The notes beneath the pieces were generated by a model that made no database searches, was not told the DNA's origin, and was given only the letters and a program-made list of their open reading frames with translations. The translations under genes were made by a program, and so were the position numbers. 32,793 bases of DNA from Bacillota bacterium (lineage in GTDB: Bacteria; Bacillota; Bacilli; Alicyclobacillales; SLC66). Location: the NCBI GenBank assembly GCA_021820975.1, contig JAKADA010000011.1, positions 1-32,793 on the forward strand. The letters are read 5' to 3'. Below are positions 23,540 to 32,625 of the stretch, in pieces. Numbering within the stretch: the first letter of the stretch is position 1; each line of letters starts with the position of its first letter.

Positions 23540-25651
23540 ATGATAGCTGGGAAAAAATCAAAATGGGTTACCGTTTTTTTATGGCTTGTCGTGACTGTCT
23601 TATTATCCGCTTTTGCACCATCCGTAAGCAAAGTGGAAAATAATAATGCAGCCCTTCTACCATCGAATTCTTTTTCTGTACAAGCGCAAGCCATTATTCA
23701 AAAGGATTTCCCAAACCACCAAGGAACGCCTGCTTTGATTGTTTTTTATGCTGCACACGGTTTAACTCAGGCGGATGTAACTTCCATTCAAAAAGCATCA
23801 AAAGCTGTAGCGTTACACAAAGCACCTGGCCAAACGTCCGTGATTCCGTTTTATGCGATGCCAAAAACGGCATTTTTATCGTTGGCATCCAAAGACCATA
23901 CGACTTTTGTTATGCCTGTGTTTTTCTCTTCCTCACTAGCTTCTACGTCTTTACAATCTTCCATAAAAAGTATGCAAAACACGATTACAAAGGCGCTTCT
24001 TTTCAATCCGTTCACAGCATCCATCACGACACAAGGTCTTCATGCAAGAGTTTCTGGGCCTGTCGGTATCGCAGCAGATGCTCTAGGCTTGTTCAAAGGA
24101 GCCGATGTGACGCTACTCATCGCAACGACGATGCTAGTCCTCGTGCTTTTGATCATCCTTTATCGATCACCCATTCTCGCTTTTGTGCCGTTACTTAGCG
24201 TAGGAGTAGCTTATGGCGTGATCAGTAGCATCCTCGGTCTTCTTGCTAAGCATGGCGTTATCGTAGTTGATGCACAAGGCATCTCCATCATGACCGTCTT
24301 ACTGTTTGGCGCAGGAACAGATTATTGCCTTTTCTTAGTGGCTCGCTATAGGGAACGTCTCTTGCAAGAGCAAGATTCAAACATGGCTATCAACCTTGCA
24401 TTGCGTAAAACAGCAAGTGCTATTTTGATGAGCGCATTGACCGTCATGTTAGCTTTACTGGCATTGCTTTTTGCACGCTATGGCTCCGATCATCGCTTTG
24501 CCATACCTTTTTTCGTTGCGATCTTGGTCATGGCAGCAGTTGGCCTAACCTTCGTGCCAGCGTTACTCGCCATTCTTGGAAGATGGGCTTTCTTTCCCTT
24601 TATCCCACGCGTCGGCCAAAAGCATGCCCGCACGCGATTTTCTTTTGGCGCATTTGTTGTCAAGCGACCACGCACCATAGCGATAGGTGCTACTCTATTG
24701 CTCATTGTCTTGGGGAGTTTTGCAACACAAATTCATTTTACGTATAACCTGTTGTCCTCCTTTCCAAGTACGATGCCCTCTCGTGAAGGCTATACTATTT
24801 TAGCGAAGCATTTTTCACCAGGCACGTTAGCACCAGTTGAAGTCGTAACACAAGGTGGAAATGCCACTGTAATTACAAAAACGTTAACCAACCTGCCTTT
24901 TGTACAAAGCGTCAGTCAACCTACGACATCTCCAAAGTACTCAAATAGGCTGGCCTTTGAGGTAACTTTGAATAAAGATCCTTATTCGATGAGCGCATTG
25001 AATGATATCCCAAAAATCCGCGAAGCACTTACCAATAAAGTAAATTCTTCGTTGCCACAATCATTGTGGATAGGAGGAGAGACATCGACTCAGTACGATA
25101 CACAAGCCTTAACAAATGCCGATACGAAAGTTGTTATCCCTATCGTCATTACCATTATCGCAATTTTACTTCTTGTGTATCTCAGAAGCATTGTGGCTAT
25201 GGTTTATTTGATCATCACAGTGCTTTTGTCCTACGCCTCGGCGCTAGGCCTTGGCTGGATCGTGTTGCACAATATCATGGGGGTACAAGCGATTGCCGGA
25301 GCCATTCCTCTGTACGCGTTTGTTTTCCTCGTTGCACTTGGTGAGGACTACAATATTTTTATGGTTTCCCGTATCTGGCAAGAAAGCCGACACATGCCAC
25401 TAAAAGATGCCGTGGAGCTTGGGGTCAACCGCACAGGTGGAGTGATCACATCAGCCGGACTTATCTTAGCGGGAACGTTTGCCGTGCTTGCCACGCTTCC
25501 TATTCAAATTCTCGTGCAATTTGGGATTGTAACAGCCATCGGTGTCTTGCTTGATACGTTTATCGTGCGGCCATTTCTCGTCCCCGCCATCACGATACTC
25601 GTTGCAAAAGCCGCTTTTTGGCCATCACGTCGACCCATTGTCAACGACTAG
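23540..25651 (+). CDS. MMPL/RND-family transporter
   Basis: The 703-residue inner-membrane protein has 12 predicted helices in two repeats. TM1 (about 9-27) is followed by an extracytoplasmic domain, then five to six helices, and the pattern repeats after about residue 410. The MMPL proton-relay motifs are present in both halves: FGAGTDYCLFLVARYRERL and ALGEDYNIFMVSRIWQE, each with an Asp-Tyr pair. Such proteins export lipids, siderophores or drugs using the proton gradient. It starts at ATG 23540 with AGGAGGG 9 nt before. It is the only complete plus-strand gene, divergent from the TetR gene, and ends at a shared terminator. Confidence 0.93.
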   Translation: MIAGKKSKWVTVFLWLVVTVLLSAFAPSVSKVENNNAALLPSNSFSVQAQAIIQKDFPNHQGTPALIVFYAAHGLTQADVTSIQKASKAVALHKAPGQTSVIPFYAMPKTAFLSLASKDHTTFVMPVFFSSSLASTSLQSSIKSMQNTITKALLFNPFTASITTQGLHARVSGPVGIAADALGLFKGADVTLLIATTMLVLVLLIILYRSPILAFVPLLSVGVAYGVISSILGLLAKHGVIVVDAQGISIMTVLLFGAGTDYCLFLVARYRERLLQEQDSNMAINLALRKTASAILMSALTVMLALLALLFARYGSDHRFAIPFFVAILVMAAVGLTFVPALLAILGRWAFFPFIPRVGQKHARTRFSFGAFVVKRPRTIAIGATLLLIVLGSFATQIHFTYNLLSSFPSTMPSREGYTILAKHFSPGTLAPVEVVTQGGNATVITKTLTNLPFVQSVSQPTTSPKYSNRLAFEVTLNKDPYSMSALNDIPKIREALTNKVNSSLPQSLWIGGETSTQYDTQALTNADTKVVIPIVITIIAILLLVYLRSIVAMVYLIITVLLSYASALGLGWIVLHNIMGVQAIAGAIPLYAFVFLVALGEDYNIFMVSRIWQESRHMPLKDAVELGVNRTGGVITSAGLILAGTFAVLATLPIQILVQFGIVTAIGVLLDTFIVRPFLVPAITILVAKAAFWPSRRPIVND

Positions 25652-25656
25652 CTTCG

Positions 25657-25700
25657 AGAAAAGGGGTATGAGATGCCAAATAGCATCATACCCCTTTTCT
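25657..25700. terminator. Bidirectional terminator between convergent genes
   Basis: AGAAAAGGGGTAT (25657-25669) pairs with ATACCCCTTTTCT (25688-25700), with an inner GATGC/GCATC stem and a 2-nt bulge. It lies between the convergent MMPL and methyltransferase/reductase genes; the stop codon of the latter is inside the structure. A-rich and T-rich arms let it act both ways. Confidence 0.85.
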
Positions 25701-27560
25701 TGTAACATAATCGACTAACTCAACGGTCATATCATAGCGCAGCATGGGCGTGATCAAATAGATCCCGTGAAAATAAGCCTGTGCAACATGGATCAATTCT
25801 TTCGCAATGGCCACACCTTCTTGGCGCGCGCGTAGTCCATTATAGTTAGCCATCCTTTTTCGCGCATCATCCGATAACGTGATGCCTGGAACTTCATTGT
25901 GCAAAAATTCAGCATTGCGATGGCTTAACAACGGCATAATTCCAACAAAAATCGGCACTTGCAGATGCTTTGTCGCCAAATAAAGACGTTCAAACATTCT
26001 CTCGTCATAGATGGGCTGGGTCATAATAAAGTCTGCCCCTGTCTCCACCTTACGTACTAAGCGCGCAATCGCTTTATCAAATTGCGGGACGTTAGGGTTA
26101 AAAGCTGCACCCACGGAAAATTGCGTTTTATGTTTAATCATTTGGCCAGAAAACGCCATGCCCTCATTGAGTTGTTTGACCATGCGAATCATATCAAAAG
26201 AGGACACATCAAAAACAGACGTAGCACCGGGTAAATCCCCGAAGCGAGAAGGATCCCCTGTGATGACAAGGATCTGATGGATACCCAAGGCATGCAAACC
26301 CATCAAATGCGATTGTTGACCGATCAAATTGCGATCTCGGCAGGAAATATGCAACAAAGGCTCGATGTTACGTTGTTTCATCAAAGCACCCACGGCCATA
26401 TTGCTCATCCGTGTTACAGCTAGAGAATTGTCAGCAAGTGTAACTGCGTCGGCGCCAGCATCGCGCAACGCTTTAGCACCCGTCAAAAAAGTATCGATCG
26501 ATAGATCCTTTGGCGGATCGAGTTCAACAATGACTGTCTGCGTATGAAGTGCTTTCTTATGCACAGGTTCCACCGTCAACTCACGCGTTTGTACTGCTTC
26601 CAAAAGTGTGCGATCTTTTACTTTAACGGACGGGACAAGCGCATCGCTATCACTTTTTTCGTGTGGTGGTGATGGCACCGTGGTAGGAGATAAGCCTGAT
26701 AAAGCATCTGCCATTGCCTTGATATGATCCGGCGTCGTCCCGCAACATCCGCCAATCACGCGTATCCCAAGTTCACGAAATGCAACAGCCATTTTTGCAA
26801 AGTAAGCAGGTTCTGACGTGTACTTGTACTGTCCATCGGTTAAACTGAGCAATCCTGCATTGGGATATACAGACAACAATGTTTCATTTGCTAAATGCAT
26901 TTGCGAAAAAGCCTTTTGCAGATCGGCTGGACCAAAATGGCAGTTTAGTCCTACAATCGTAGCTCCTTTATCAAGCAGGCGCGAGAATGCTTCAACGACT
27001 TTCACACCATCGCGTGTCACGGTTAAATCCAGCAAAGACAACTGTGCTATAACGGGAAGTGAAGTCAGGGAACGGGCAACCTCAACTGCGACTAACAATT
27101 CTTCAAAATCTAAGAAAGTTTCAAACAAAATACCGTCTGGCGACTCGGCCAGCAATGCAGCTACTTGATCTTGATAGCCCCTTGCTAAATCAATTGGCTC
27201 TGCTAGCTTTTTTCTAATCCCGCGCATCGAACCAACCGTTCCCACCACATACGCATCGTCACCAACCGCATCACGTGCTACGCGCACGGCCGCACGATTG
27301 ATCGCTTCAACTTGATCTTCTAGACCGTACCGTTCAAGTCCCACAACATGTGCACCAAAGGTGTTCGTTTCAATTAATCGCGCACCTGCCTCATAGTAGG
27401 CACGATGAATAGAACCCACAGCTTCTTTATGAGATACATTGAACTCTTCATAACACATACCTACAGGCATACCCAATTGATACAATTGCGTAGCCATAGC
27501 TCCATCCCCAATAATGAGGTGGTCTTTTACATAAATCCCTAAATCAACCCGGTTACCCAC
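25686..27560 (-). CDS. yitJ: Bifunctional homocysteine S-methyltransferase / 5,10-methylenetetrahydrofolate reductase
   Basis: The 624-residue fusion has an N-terminal homocysteine-methyltransferase barrel (about 15-290; LIIGDGAMATQLYQLG, zinc-ligand Cys in GLNCHFGP and the GGCCGTTPDHI pair). A C-terminal FAD-dependent MTHFR barrel (about 330-620; ELDPPKDLSIDTF, ALGIHQILVITGDPSRFG, FIMTQPIYDERMF) follows. Together they make methyl-folate and use methyl donors to form methionine. The architecture matches B. subtilis YitJ. The frame is open to TTG 27593, but GTG 27560 has AAGGGAG 8 nt before it and avoids overlap with the permease gene. No S-box riboswitch was seen directly upstream, as the gene follows the TauE gene by 25 nt. 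Confidence 0.93.
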   Translation of the reverse strand: MGNRVDLGIYVKDHLIIGDGAMATQLYQLGMPVGMCYEEFNVSHKEAVGSIHRAYYEAGARLIETNTFGAHVVGLERYGLEDQVEAINRAAVRVARDAVGDDAYVVGTVGSMRGIRKKLAEPIDLARGYQDQVAALLAESPDGILFETFLDFEELLVAVEVARSLTSLPVIAQLSLLDLTVTRDGVKVVEAFSRLLDKGATIVGLNCHFGPADLQKAFSQMHLANETLLSVYPNAGLLSLTDGQYKYTSEPAYFAKMAVAFRELGIRVIGGCCGTTPDHIKAMADALSGLSPTTVPSPPHEKSDSDALVPSVKVKDRTLLEAVQTRELTVEPVHKKALHTQTVIVELDPPKDLSIDTFLTGAKALRDAGADAVTLADNSLAVTRMSNMAVGALMKQRNIEPLLHISCRDRNLIGQQSHLMGLHALGIHQILVITGDPSRFGDLPGATSVFDVSSFDMIRMVKQLNEGMAFSGQMIKHKTQFSVGAAFNPNVPQFDKAIARLVRKVETGADFIMTQPIYDERMFERLYLATKHLQVPIFVGIMPLLSHRNAEFLHNEVPGITLSDDARKRMANYNGLRARQEGVAIAKELIHVAQAYFHGIYLITPMLRYDMTVELVDYVTRKGV

Positions 27561-27585
27561 AAGTCGCACTCCCTTATGCTCGCTC

Positions 27586-28356
27586 TCAGCCAAAAACCGT
27601 TAAAGCCATTTTCATGGACAAAACAATCGAAACTACGATAAATAATGGACGAATGAGCGGCACGCCTTTTCGTATTGCCATCCGCGATCCAACACGCGCT
27701 CCTATCATCATGGCAAATCCCATCGGTAATCCATAGAGATATACGACTTTACCTTGAATAATAAACCAGAGTAAGGCGGCCGTATTGCTTGTAAAATTCA
27801 ATACACGTCCATTGCCTACCGCCGTAATAAAGTCAAATCGAAACACAGCCAAAAAGGCAAATAATAGAAATGAACCTGTACCAGGCCCGATAAAACCATC
27901 ATAAAATCCTAGGGCAAACGCAATAAACATAGCAATGATTCGCGTTTTCAAGGGATAAAAAACGAATTCGTTCGCTTGTCCCAAGTCACGTTTTAACCAT
28001 GTCATCACGGCAATCACTAAGATGGCGATCAGTATGATAATTTGCAAATAGCGTTGATCCACATGCAGTACCGTATCAGCACCACACAATGCACCAACAA
28101 ACGTAAAAGGTATCATCCACAAAAGTAGCCTTCGTTCAAGATGACCAGAGCGAAAATACGTCCAAGAACTTGTCGATGAAGCAAACGTCGACGCAATCTT
28201 ATTCGTGCCTAAAGCCATATACGGGGAAATACCTGAGGAAAGTAAAGCAGGAAGCGTAATCACGCCGCTGCCGCCGACGATTGAATCAAAAAAGCCAGCA
28301 ATAAATCCTGCAACCATAAGTCCTAATATAGCTAAAATCATAGAATACAAGGTCAT
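27586..28356 (-). CDS. TauE/SafE-family anion permease
   Basis: The 256-residue protein has about eight hydrophobic helices and the family motifs GFFDSIVGGSGVITLPALL near the N-terminus and GFYDGFIGPGTGSFLLFAF in the second half. Members move sulfite, sulfonates, sulfoacetate or other small organic anions. The location directly before a methionine-synthesis gene suggests a sulfur-related substrate, but this is inference; B. subtilis also has a TauE-type gene (ytnM) near ytoI. The ATG at 28356 is preceded by TGAGGGG at close spacing. It begins 25 nt after the unknown gene. Confidence 0.88.
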   Translation of the reverse strand: MTLYSMILAILGLMVAGFIAGFFDSIVGGSGVITLPALLSSGISPYMALGTNKIASTFASSTSSWTYFRSGHLERRLLLWMIPFTFVGALCGADTVLHVDQRYLQIIILIAILVIAVMTWLKRDLGQANEFVFYPLKTRIIAMFIAFALGFYDGFIGPGTGSFLLFAFLAVFRFDFITAVGNGRVLNFTSNTAALLWFIIQGKVVYLYGLPMGFAMMIGARVGSRMAIRKGVPLIRPLFIVVSIVLSMKMALTVFG

Positions 28357-28381
28357 AACCCCTCAGCAACACCTGCAACTC

Positions 28382-28834
28382 CTACAGCGATGAGGCAACT
28401 TCTGATGAATCAAACAGCAATTGCACATCTTTTGCCAATACTGTAAAAGATCCTTCTTCTAGCATAAGGTGAAAAGATTGCGCATCTACATGTGAGTGTA
28501 AAAGTTTATGCAAATCAATCCATAGATTTGTCCCGTTACCATAAATGCCACGTTCATCGGATGTGATCGCTTTGAGCAGTGGCGTTAACACAAAGTCAAG
28601 TGATAAAAACCACTTCGATGCATGGATACGAATCATAACTTGCCCAGCTTGTTCATCGAGTGCAACTTCTAACTTCACATCCACTTTAACGGCCTTAGCC
28701 TGCACTGTGCACAGAACAAAGTGTTTAGTTACGTGAACGGCTGACACAAAAAAACCTGGAGGAAGCAACGTATTTACAGCTTCCTCCAATTGATTTTGTG
28801 TCATCTCAAATTGCACTTGAGACAAGCGAATCAA
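28382..28834 (-). CDS. Unrecognised 150-aa protein, coupled to the HTH gene
   Basis: No family was recognised. The sequence is mostly alternating hydrophobic and polar residues suggesting beta strands (FFVSAVHVTKHFVLCTVQA, VDVKLEVALD, VMIRIHAS), followed by a C-terminal stretch with DLHKLLHSHV. It has no signal peptide and no membrane helix. A weak resemblance to lipid-binding barrel proteins of the DUF2993/DUF2140 kind is only an impression. The start is TTG 28834 with GAGGG 7 nt before, overlapping the TGA of the HTH gene (TTGA), so the two are translationally coupled and their products probably act together. An ATG at 28804 is possible. Confidence 0.75.
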   Translation of the reverse strand: MIRLSQVQFEMTQNQLEEAVNTLLPPGFFVSAVHVTKHFVLCTVQAKAVKVDVKLEVALDEQAGQVMIRIHASKWFLSLDFVLTPLLKAITSDERGIYGNGTNLWIDLHKLLHSHVDAQSFHLMLEEGSFTVLAKDVQLLFDSSEVASSL

Positions 28835-29331
28835 TCCGTTTCCCTCTTTCCTTCTGATGCACTTTCCGATGCACTTAGTTTGGATCGGATCTCTTCAAGT
28901 TCTTTAATTTGCGTCTCAAGCTTCGACTCTTGTTCCCGCAACACATGCAAGTTGTCACGCAAACTGCCAATACTTTTATCCACATCATCAATCATGGCAG
29001 ATAACTCATCCGAACCCACTTTTTCAATACCAGATAACACCTTGTATAACTTTAATCCAGATAAGGCCGCCGTATTCGCCAAATTTGAAGCAGCAAAAGC
29101 AACACCAGGAGCTGTAGCACGCATACCCGCCGTACCAACGCTAGCAAGCCAGCTCACTGCCTTACTTGCAGGTGTACCGCGTCTTTTCAAAAACTGTTGC
29201 AAATCTTCTTCTTTAACCAAGTATTTGCCGCTTGAATCGTCCGCTTTGAGTAATCCGGTGCGTATCCAACGGCGCACTGTTTCTTCTGAGACATCTAAAC
29301 GAAATGCAATTTCGTACGTAGTAAATTCCAT
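28831..29331 (-). CDS. Helix-turn-helix protein with C-terminal coiled coil
   Basis: The 166-residue protein starts with a MerR/excisionase-type HTH (residues 1-50; MEFTTYEIAFRLDVSEETVR, then RWIRTGLLKAD and a wing ending KYLVKEEDLQQFL). An alanine-rich helical section follows (about 55-100) and a predicted coiled coil from about 112 to 152 (DDVDKSIGSLRDNLHVLREQ and on). DNA binding as a dimer is plausible, with the coiled coil for oligomerisation. The ATG at 29331 is preferred (GGAGG 11 nt upstream); ATG 29340 and TTG 29349 are in frame. It heads a probable unit with the unknown gene, the TauE permease and the methionine gene. Confidence 0.82.
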   Translation of the reverse strand: MEFTTYEIAFRLDVSEETVRRWIRTGLLKADDSSGKYLVKEEDLQQFLKRRGTPASKAVSWLASVGTAGMRATAPGVAFAASNLANTAALSGLKLYKVLSGIEKVGSDELSAMIDDVDKSIGSLRDNLHVLREQESKLETQIKELEEIRSKLSASESASEGKRETD

Positions 29332-29363
29332 GCGTATCATCGCCTCCAAAGCTTTCTACGCAT

Positions 29364-29401
29364 AGTATAGCACACGCACACGCATATGTGTGTGCGTGTG
29401 C
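29364..29401 (-). promoter_or_regulatory. Extended -10 promoter next to a 32-bp alternating palindrome
   Basis: The minus strand has TGCTATACT: extended -10 TATACT at 29369-29364. Immediately upstream, 29370-29401 is a palindrome with 16-bp arms and one mismatch (G29382 opposite T29389), centred on CATATG. Bases 29370-29403 strictly alternate purine and pyrimidine. The palindrome covers the -35 position, so it is a candidate operator; it may also act as a transcript hairpin after pgcA, though it has no T-run. Confidence 0.65.
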
Positions 29402-29407
29402 ACCGGG

Positions 29408-31141
29408 TTACGCAAGTAATGGCCGAATCCGATCTTCAATCGCAGCAACATACGTCTGTAATAGCGTCTTTGCTTGATCTTTGTCTTTGCCCTTTACACC
29501 GACATATACTTTTAATTTGGGTTCAGTACCCGATGGACGAACAGCTACCCATGAATTATCTGCAAAGCGAAACTGCAACACATCCGATGAAGGTAACGTC
29601 AATTTGTCCTGCGTACCATCAGCATAAGTTTTTTCACCTGAAAGATAATCTTCAACAACAAGAGTTTTGCTTAGAGCAACAAACAACGGTTCCATTCGTA
29701 ACGATTGCATAAAGTCATTCATCTTTTGCAATCCCGTAAGTCCTATAAAGGTATAACTTAATAATTTGTCTTGAAAATAGCCAAACTTCGTATAGAGTGC
29801 TTCTCGTGCCTCAACAAGATTGGTACCTTTAGCACGCAATGCTGCGATGAGATTGGCGATCAGTATAGCCGCTTGCACACTATCTTTATCGCGCACAAAA
29901 GGCAAAGCCAGATACCCAACACTTTCTTCATAGCCAAACACGAATCGTTGATTGCCTTGTTGTTCATAAGCTTCTATGCGATCTCCTATGTACTTAAATC
30001 CCGTTAGTGTACGTTCTGTCTGTACACCATAGCTTTTTGCAATAACTTCCCCAAAGTCAGAAGTAACGTTCGTCGTTACCATCACAGCGTCCTTTGTAAG
30101 TTTCCCTTGTACAGCAAGTTCCGGTAAATAATCGGATAAAAGCAATGCGCCAATCTCATTACCTGAGAAAAATACATAGTTGCCCGCATTGTCTTTTGCC
30201 ATCACACCGACGCGATCTGCATCAGGGTCAGTAGCCATAATTACATCTGCAGCTACTTCTTTTGCCGTTTCAAGCGCCAAGTCATAAGCAACATATTCTT
30301 CAGGATTGGGATTCTTTACGTTCGTAAAATTCCCATCAAGGTACGACTGTTTGTCCACAAGCACGATGTTTTCAAAACCGGCTTCGCGCAGTGCTCTTGG
30401 CACGGCAGAACCACCCGTCCCATGTAAAGGCGTGTACACAATCGTCGTATGATCTTTGCTCTCTTGTGCTATGTTGCGATGTAACGGATGCAATGCAGCG
30501 AAATAAGCCTCTTCTACCGAAGTTTCGACTGTGCGAACAAAGCCTTCATGCACAGCGGAAGGAAAATCCATGACTGGTACCGCAAATAAATCAACCACTT
30601 CTTGTGTAAAACGCACGATTTGTACTGCCGCATCTGGCAACACCTGTCCGCCATCGGCTCCATAAACTTTATAACCGTTATATTCCGGCGGATTATGACT
30701 CGCGGTAATCATGACACCTGCTGCACAGCCAAGATGACGAACAGCAAAAGACAGCATCGGCGTCGGCCTTGCATCAGCGTAAACATAAGCTAAAACACCA
30801 TGTGCTGCCGCCACGCTAGCTACTTCATGAGCAAACTCGGCAGAATGATGACGTCCATCATAACCGATCACGATACTTTGCTCTTTTCCTGCAAATTGAC
30901 TTTGAATCCACCGTACAACGCCATACGTTGCTTTGCGCACTGTGTACCTATTTAAGCGATTGGTACCCACACCCATCTTAGCGCGGAGCCCACCTGTACC
31001 AAATTCAAGATCACGTGCAAAGCGTTCTCTCAGTTCATCAAGAGCATCTTGCGCGACTAACTCTGTCAATTCTTTGCGCAACTGTTCATCCAATCGCTCA
31101 TCTTGCAACCACTTCTCATAGGTGTTACTTTCATTTGTCAT
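29408..31141 (-). CDS. pgcA: Phosphoglucomutase/phosphomannomutase, PgcA type
   Basis: The 577-residue cytoplasmic enzyme interconverts glucose 1-phosphate and glucose 6-phosphate, feeding UDP-glucose for cell-wall glycans. It has LEFGTGGLRAKMG, the phosphoserine motif MITASHNPPEYNG (Ser148), the metal loop ATDPDADRVGV, the sugar-binding GYEESVG and the phosphate-binding RPSGTEPKLKVY. The ATG at 31141 follows GGAGGT by 6 nt; the ATG at 31147 abuts the RBS and is unlikely. It lies 18 nt after the amidase gene and is probably co-transcribed with it. Confidence 0.95.
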   Translation of the reverse strand: MTNESNTYEKWLQDERLDEQLRKELTELVAQDALDELRERFARDLEFGTGGLRAKMGVGTNRLNRYTVRKATYGVVRWIQSQFAGKEQSIVIGYDGRHHSAEFAHEVASVAAAHGVLAYVYADARPTPMLSFAVRHLGCAAGVMITASHNPPEYNGYKVYGADGGQVLPDAAVQIVRFTQEVVDLFAVPVMDFPSAVHEGFVRTVETSVEEAYFAALHPLHRNIAQESKDHTTIVYTPLHGTGGSAVPRALREAGFENIVLVDKQSYLDGNFTNVKNPNPEEYVAYDLALETAKEVAADVIMATDPDADRVGVMAKDNAGNYVFFSGNEIGALLLSDYLPELAVQGKLTKDAVMVTTNVTSDFGEVIAKSYGVQTERTLTGFKYIGDRIEAYEQQGNQRFVFGYEESVGYLALPFVRDKDSVQAAILIANLIAALRAKGTNLVEAREALYTKFGYFQDKLLSYTFIGLTGLQKMNDFMQSLRMEPLFVALSKTLVVEDYLSGEKTYADGTQDKLTLPSSDVLQFRFADNSWVAVRPSGTEPKLKVYVGVKGKDKDQAKTLLQTYVAAIEDRIRPLLA

Positions 31142-31159
31142 CTTCATACCTCCAACATG

Positions 31160-32554
31160 TTATTGAAATAAAGGCGGCAAAAAAAAGGGAAATGCTTGTT
31201 CCATGATGCAAGATACCTTAAGCAATTGCGATTCAGCAAATGGCCTTGCTACAAACTGAACTGACAAAGGAAGGTGCTCACGAGATAATCCGCACGGGAC
31301 AGCGATAGCCGGAAAACCTGCCGTATTGAATGGACGCGTAAATTTCGACAAACCGTTGCGTATCGGTTGCACAGCGCCTTCTAGTGTGATCGTACCTTGT
31401 CCTAGAGGTGGTGCAACGAATGGAAGCGTAGGCGTCAATAAGATGTCGATCGAATCAAACATTTGTAACAAATTGCGCCTAAATACTTTTCGTTCCCGGC
31501 ATGCTTTGGCGTAATCCTGTGCTGTATAACGCCTTCCCAGAAGAAGTCGTTCACGTACGTCATCCCCATATGCCTCTGGCATGCGAGAAAGATCGTCATG
31601 ATGCGTTGTCAAAGCCTCTACAGAAATGATAGCATCGTGAATAGCAGATGATGCCTCAATTCCTGGAACGGCTACCTGTATCACATGAGCCCCCGCATCT
31701 TCAAGTATGCGTTTGGCTTCTAAAATAGAAGTGATGACCTCTTCTTGTGCACGAGCAAAATAATAGGTTTCATCAATACCTACGGTCATGCCTCTTATCG
31801 ATTGCCCTAGCACACTACTGTACGGCGTAGGGGCAACATCCACACTATATGGATCTTCTTCATCATAGCCTGCAATAATGGACAAAAGAAGTGCAATATC
31901 ACGAACAGAACGTCCCATAGGACCAGCATGATCAAGTGACATCGCAAGGGGATCAATACCAGTCAAACTCACCAAACCACGTGTCGGCTTTAACCCATAT
32001 GTCCCTGTACATGCGGCAGGAATACGTACAGATCCGCCTGTATCCGTACCAATCGAAGCTGGCGTCAAAGATGCTGCGATGGCGGCAGCACTACCGCCTG
32101 ATGATCCGCCAGCACTGTGTGCGAGATTCCAAGGATTATGTACAGGCCCATAGTGAGGATTCTCACTCGTTGTTCCATACGCAAATTCATGCAAATTCGT
32201 CTTGCCTAACAAGATAGCTCCTTGCTGTTGCATCTTTTGCCAGACAATAGCATCATCTTGCGGCACAAAATCCGCTCGTATACTCGAACCCGCGGTCGTT
32301 TTGACACCCTTTGTATGAAACAAATCTTTAAGCGCAATCGGTATACCTTGAAGCGCCCCGCGATGGATACCTTGTTCGCGGTCGACATCAGCCTTTTTTG
32401 CATGGCTCAATGCATCTTGTTCGCACACCGTGATAAATGCAGAAAGCATCTGATCATATTGTGCAATACGTTCAAGGTAATAGCTCGTTATCTCCGTGCT
32501 GCTACGTTCGCCTTGCTGGAATTGTTGCGATAGCGAAGTAAGATCATCATCCAT
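31160..32554 (-). CDS. Amidase-signature family protein (GatA-like)
   Basis: The 464-residue hydrolase has the Ser-cisSer-Lys triad of the amidase signature family: Lys76 in IALKDLF, Ser151 in HSAGGSSGGSAAA and nucleophile Ser175 in GTDTGGSVRIPA. It resembles the A subunit of Asp/Glu-tRNA amidotransferase, which releases ammonia from glutamine, but no gatB or gatC gene is nearby. It is therefore more safely called an amidase of unknown substrate. The start is ATG 32554 with a modest AAGGCAGG site. It is followed by pgcA and divergent from the secreted-protein gene. Confidence 0.88.
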   Translation of the reverse strand: MDDDLTSLSQQFQQGERSSTEITSYYLERIAQYDQMLSAFITVCEQDALSHAKKADVDREQGIHRGALQGIPIALKDLFHTKGVKTTAGSSIRADFVPQDDAIVWQKMQQQGAILLGKTNLHEFAYGTTSENPHYGPVHNPWNLAHSAGGSSGGSAAAIAASLTPASIGTDTGGSVRIPAACTGTYGLKPTRGLVSLTGIDPLAMSLDHAGPMGRSVRDIALLLSIIAGYDEEDPYSVDVAPTPYSSVLGQSIRGMTVGIDETYYFARAQEEVITSILEAKRILEDAGAHVIQVAVPGIEASSAIHDAIISVEALTTHHDDLSRMPEAYGDDVRERLLLGRRYTAQDYAKACRERKVFRRNLLQMFDSIDILLTPTLPFVAPPLGQGTITLEGAVQPIRNGLSKFTRPFNTAGFPAIAVPCGLSREHLPLSVQFVARPFAESQLLKVSCIMEQAFPFFLPPLFQ

Positions 32555-32625
32555 GAAACATACCTGCCTTCAGCGATGTGTTGTATTGTTAGAAACAAAC
32601 CTACTTCTAGGAGGAATTTATTTTT

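Noticed and set aside
27561..27593. Methionine S-box riboswitch before the methionine-synthesis gene
   Set aside because: The gene follows the TauE gene by 25 nt, leaving no room for an S-box, and nothing like one was seen before the first gene of the unit.
28790..29365. Open plus-strand frame of 191 codons
   Set aside because: It is Ser-rich, has no family motif, and runs antisense to the HTH gene, whose HTH and coiled coil are clear.
31160..32554. Calling the amidase gatA
   Set aside because: The catalytic triad is shared by the whole amidase signature family and no gatB or gatC gene is next to it.
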